Part shown: in pieces, positions 5,832 to 7,361 of the stretch
How positions within the stretch are numbered: the first letter of the stretch is position 1
Layout: each line of letters starts with the position of its first letter
Assembly (NCBI GenBank): GCA_050260275.1
Contig: JBLNBX010000253.1
Span: 1-7,361 of the forward strand
Source: DATMXS01 sp050260275
GTDB taxonomy: Bacteria; Acidobacteriota; Terriglobia; Bryobacterales; Bryobacteraceae
Length of the DNA: 7,361 nt
Direction: 5' to 3'
Made by a program: the position numbers and the translations under genes
Notes under the pieces: model-generated
Told to the model about the DNA's origin: nothing
Database searches by the model: none
The model's input: only the letters and a program-made list of their open reading frames with translations

Positions 5832-5840
5832 TCCCAGCGC
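5816..5840 (+). terminator. Stem-loop over the permease stop codon
   Basis: GCGC-c-GGGAC-ctcta-GTCCC-a-GCGC forms a nine-pair stem with one C/A mismatch and a five-base loop containing the TAG. There is no downstream U tract, so this is a candidate for a U-less terminator or a 3'-end stabiliser of the sigma-ABC transcript. A new promoter-like hexamer follows 24 bases later. Confidence 0.45.
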
Positions 5841-5863
5841 GCATGTAGGCCGCCCGGCCGTCC

Positions 5864-5869
5864 TACAAT
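5864..5869 (+). promoter_or_regulatory. Candidate -10 box for leaderless DUF1080 mRNA
   Basis: TACAAT (five of six consensus positions) ends six bases before GTG 5876, placing the expected transcription start on the start codon. There is no Shine-Dalgarno in the six-base gap (ggctgc) and no obvious -35 hexamer. Confidence 0.5.
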
Positions 5870-5875
5870 GGCTGC

Positions 5876-6511
5876 GTGGGACGCCTTGCCTGCGCGCTGC
5901 TCTTCGCCGCTCTGCTACCCGCGGCCGAGCCCGGCTTTGTCAGCCTGTTCGATGGCAAAACGCTCGATGGCTGGACGCTTGTCGGCGGGCACGGCCCCGG
6001 CTACGTGGTGGAAGACGGCATTCTCGTATGCCCGGCCGACGGCGGCGGCAATCTTTTCACCAAGGAACAATTCTCGGATTTCATATTCAGATTCGAGTTC
6101 AGGATGGAGCCAGGCGGAAACAACGGGGTGGGAATACGCGCGCCGCTCGAAGGCGACCCGGCATACGTTGGGATGGAGATTCAGATACTCGACGAGGAGC
6201 ACCCGCGCTACCGCTCCTGGATCAGGCCCGAGCAGCGCACCGGCTCGGTGTATGACGTGATACCCGCGCGCTCCGGCTATCTAAAGCCCGCGGGCGAGTG
6301 GAACTCCGAGGAGATCGCCGTCCGCGGCCGCCACATCACTGTCACCCTGAACGGCGTCATCGTCCTCGATAACAACCTCGACATCGTTCGCGAACCCGAG
6401 GTGCTCAAGAAGCATCCCGGCCTGCGGCGAAAGTCCGGCCACATAGGCTTTCTCGGCCACGGCACCCGCGTCGAGTTCCGGAATATCCGCATAAAGCGCC
6501 TCGCCCGCTGA
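5876..6511 (+). CDS. Secreted DUF1080 (3-keto-disaccharide hydrolase / concanavalin-like) protein
   Basis: Small exported protein, 211 residues, one DUF1080 domain. Residues 1-17 form a signal peptide (GRLACALLFAALLPAA) with likely cleavage at PAA-EP; C6 sits too early and in the wrong context to be a lipobox. The mature part has the family landmarks in order: FVSLFDGKTLDGW, then FRFEFRMEPGGNNGVGIRAP, GMEIQILDEEHP, GSVYDVIP, AGEWNSEEIAVRGRHITVTLNG, and a final GHIGFLGHGTRVEFRNIRIK strand. The fold is a concanavalin-like beta sandwich; some family members act on 3-keto-glycosides or bind glycans in polysaccharide breakdown. Activity for this copy is unproven. It is short and lacks extra enzymatic or dockerin-like domains. 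GTG 5876 is favoured by signal peptide placement and the TACAAT spacing; ATG 5868 is in another frame. Confidence 0.9.
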   Translation: MGRLACALLFAALLPAAEPGFVSLFDGKTLDGWTLVGGHGPGYVVEDGILVCPADGGGNLFTKEQFSDFIFRFEFRMEPGGNNGVGIRAPLEGDPAYVGMEIQILDEEHPRYRSWIRPEQRTGSVYDVIPARSGYLKPAGEWNSEEIAVRGRHITVTLNGVIVLDNNLDIVREPEVLKKHPGLRRKSGHIGFLGHGTRVEFRNIRIKRLAR

Positions 6512-6542
6512 CCCCCGCCTCAAGTCCGCCGGCGTCGCGGCC

Positions 6543-6548
6543 GATAGT
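6543..6548 (+). promoter_or_regulatory. Candidate -10 box for leaderless Hpt mRNA
   Basis: GATAGT (four of six consensus positions, including the conserved A2 and T6) ends six bases before GTG 6555, the same spacing as at 119 and 5876. The gap (tctctc) holds no Shine-Dalgarno. Confidence 0.35.
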
Positions 6549-6554
6549 TCTCTC

Positions 6555-6929
6555 GTGGCTTCAACTGGTGGAGACCCCACGGACGTCCTCGACCTTGCCG
6601 GACTTCTCGAGCGGTCGGGCGGCGACGTCCAGTTTCTCGTCGAGCTGGCGCAGTTGTTCCTTGAAGAGTGCCCGCGAATGTTGGAAGAGATTTCGGCTGC
6701 CTGCGACCGCGGCGACGCGGTCGCCCTGCAGAACGCGGCTCACACGCTCAAGGGCTGTGTGGCCAACTTCGGCGCGCAGGATGCGCGCGCTGCCGCCGCG
6801 CGCCTCGAGGAGATCGGCCGCAGCGCGGACCTCGGCCGGGCGCCAGAGGTCCGCGCCGAACTGGAAAACGAACTGTCGCGTGTCACCTCTGCCCTGCTGT
6901 CACTCTCGGCAGAGCTTTCGCGCGGATAG
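6555..6929 (+). CDS. Stand-alone Hpt (histidine phosphotransfer) domain protein
   Basis: Cytoplasmic phosphorelay intermediate, 124 residues, consisting of one four-helix Hpt domain. The phosphorylation motif AHTLKGCVANFGA places the accepting histidine at H63 with K66 and G67 two turns of contact away, as in known Hpt domains. Upstream helices contain LLERSGGDVQFLVELAQLFLEECPRMLEEI (16-46), and downstream are ARLEEIGR and a final acidic/leucine-rich helix. Such proteins pass phosphate between a hybrid histidine kinase receiver and a second response regulator. No kinase or receiver gene is in the window, so the partners are encoded elsewhere. The start at GTG 6555 gives a complete domain with about ten leading residues and lacks a Shine-Dalgarno. 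Confidence 0.9.
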   Translation: MASTGGDPTDVLDLAGLLERSGGDVQFLVELAQLFLEECPRMLEEISAACDRGDAVALQNAAHTLKGCVANFGAQDARAAAARLEEIGRSADLGRAPEVRAELENELSRVTSALLSLSAELSRG

Positions 6930-6941
6930 AGCGGAGCCGGA

Positions 6942-6956
6942 GCGCCAGACTGGCGC
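6942..6956. terminator. Stem-loop between convergent genes
   Basis: GCGCCAG-A-CTGGCGC is a perfect inverted repeat (6-bp stem, GAC loop) 13 bases after the Hpt stop and 39 bases past the stop of the converging minus-strand gene. It overlaps the 10-bp palindrome TGGCGCGCCA (6951-6960). Its position suits a bidirectional terminator, but no U tract follows on either strand. Confidence 0.4.
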
Positions 6957-6994
6957 GCCATTCCGGGGTACCCTCCGCCCTCTCGCGCGATCGA

Positions 6995-7361
6995 TCACGG
7001 GTTTTGCTGCGCCGGATAGCGCAGCACCGTGAAGTTCTTCAGCGTGACGATATCGGCTCCCGCCGCGAGTATCCGCCCAAGGAAGTCCACCGTCAGGGCT
7101 TGCGCCACCGAGTCGCCCGCATCGCCGGCCGCGACGGCGAATGACTCCGATGTCCCCCAGCTCTGGGTGCTCCACTGCGCGCCCGAAGCGTGCACACCTG
7201 CATCCGCGCGTCCCGAAACGGCCGTCTCAGCCGCCGCCGCAGTCCGCGCCAGCAGGCTCGTTCCGCCCCACCTCACGTCTATTGCGAACTGGCTTGACGT
7301 GCCTGTATGTGCGTAATCGAACCTGATGTCCACGCGGTCGCCGGCTTTGAGCAGGTTCGCC
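6995..7361 (-). CDS. Unrecognised beta-rich protein, C-terminal part (5' end outside window)
   Basis: About 121 residues remain; the frame stays open to the window edge, so the true start lies outside and the GTG at 7333 is most likely internal. The sequence alternates polar and hydrophobic residues as in beta strands: LLKAGDRVDIRFDYAHTG, FAIDVRWGGTSLLAR, then an Ala-rich region, a second strand set around WSTQSWGTSESFAVAAG, and a closing VTLKNFTVLRYP strand. WGGT and the closing NFTVLRYP recall C-terminal structural domains of surface or tail-fibre-like proteins, but I cannot assign a family. No membrane helix or catalytic motif is visible. Codon use is GC-rich like its neighbours. Confidence 0.65.
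   Translation of the reverse strand, partial: ANLLKAGDRVDIRFDYAHTGTSSQFAIDVRWGGTSLLARTAAAAETAVSGRADAGVHASGAQWSTQSWGTSESFAVAAGDAGDSVAQALTVDFLGRILAAGADIVTLKNFTVLRYPAQQNP

Noticed and set aside
5868..6260. ATG-started frame overlapping the DUF1080 gene
   Set aside because: The product is Ser/Thr/Arg-rich without domains and lies in the wrong frame relative to a clear signal peptide plus DUF1080 protein.

Overview
The window is GC-rich, tightly packed bacterial DNA. Single-domain DUF1080 proteins, the N-terminal sequence of the MFS protein, an ECF sigma / anti-sigma pair feeding an ABC-2 exporter, and a cluster of GTGGGGC-headed palindromic repeats together suggest Acidobacteriota, perhaps the Solibacter/Bryobacter group. 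That placement is inference from family content; no rRNA or other phylogenetic marker is present.

Layout: (1) 119-1456 (+) is a 12-helix MFS drug-efflux type transporter. (2) 1434-1877 (-) is a two-CBS-domain protein that overlaps the MFS gene tail-to-tail by 23 bp. (3) A 97-bp divergent spacer carries a perfect TGGCA-N5-TGCCA dyad. (4) 1975-5831 (+) reads as one functional block: ECF sigma factor, membrane anti-sigma factor, ABC ATPase and ABC-2 permease. The ATPase and permease are separated by about 340 bp that holds four GTGGGGC-headed repeat units, two of them a 96-bp tandem duplication. (5) 5876-6511 (+) is a secreted DUF1080 protein. (6) 6555-6929 (+) is a stand-alone Hpt phosphotransfer domain protein. 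(7) 6995-7361 (-) is the C-terminal end of an unrecognised, probably beta-rich protein that leaves the window.

How the genes may work together: sigma and anti-sigma are one base apart and almost certainly co-translated. The anti-sigma factor has a cytoplasmic zinc-binding ZAS motif, one membrane helix and a long outer domain, so it probably senses an envelope signal, releases the sigma factor and switches on its own operon including the exporter. The exporter substrate cannot be read from the sequence.

The two most notable signals are: the repeat cluster lying exactly between a strong ribosome binding site plus GTG (4635-4650) and the permease body, with stem positions that co-vary between units; and three separate genes (starts at 119, 5876 and 6555) that each have a -10-like hexamer exactly six bases before the start codon and no usable Shine-Dalgarno, which points to leaderless transcripts. 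I found no CRISPR array, tRNA, rRNA, insertion sequence or known phage or defence gene.
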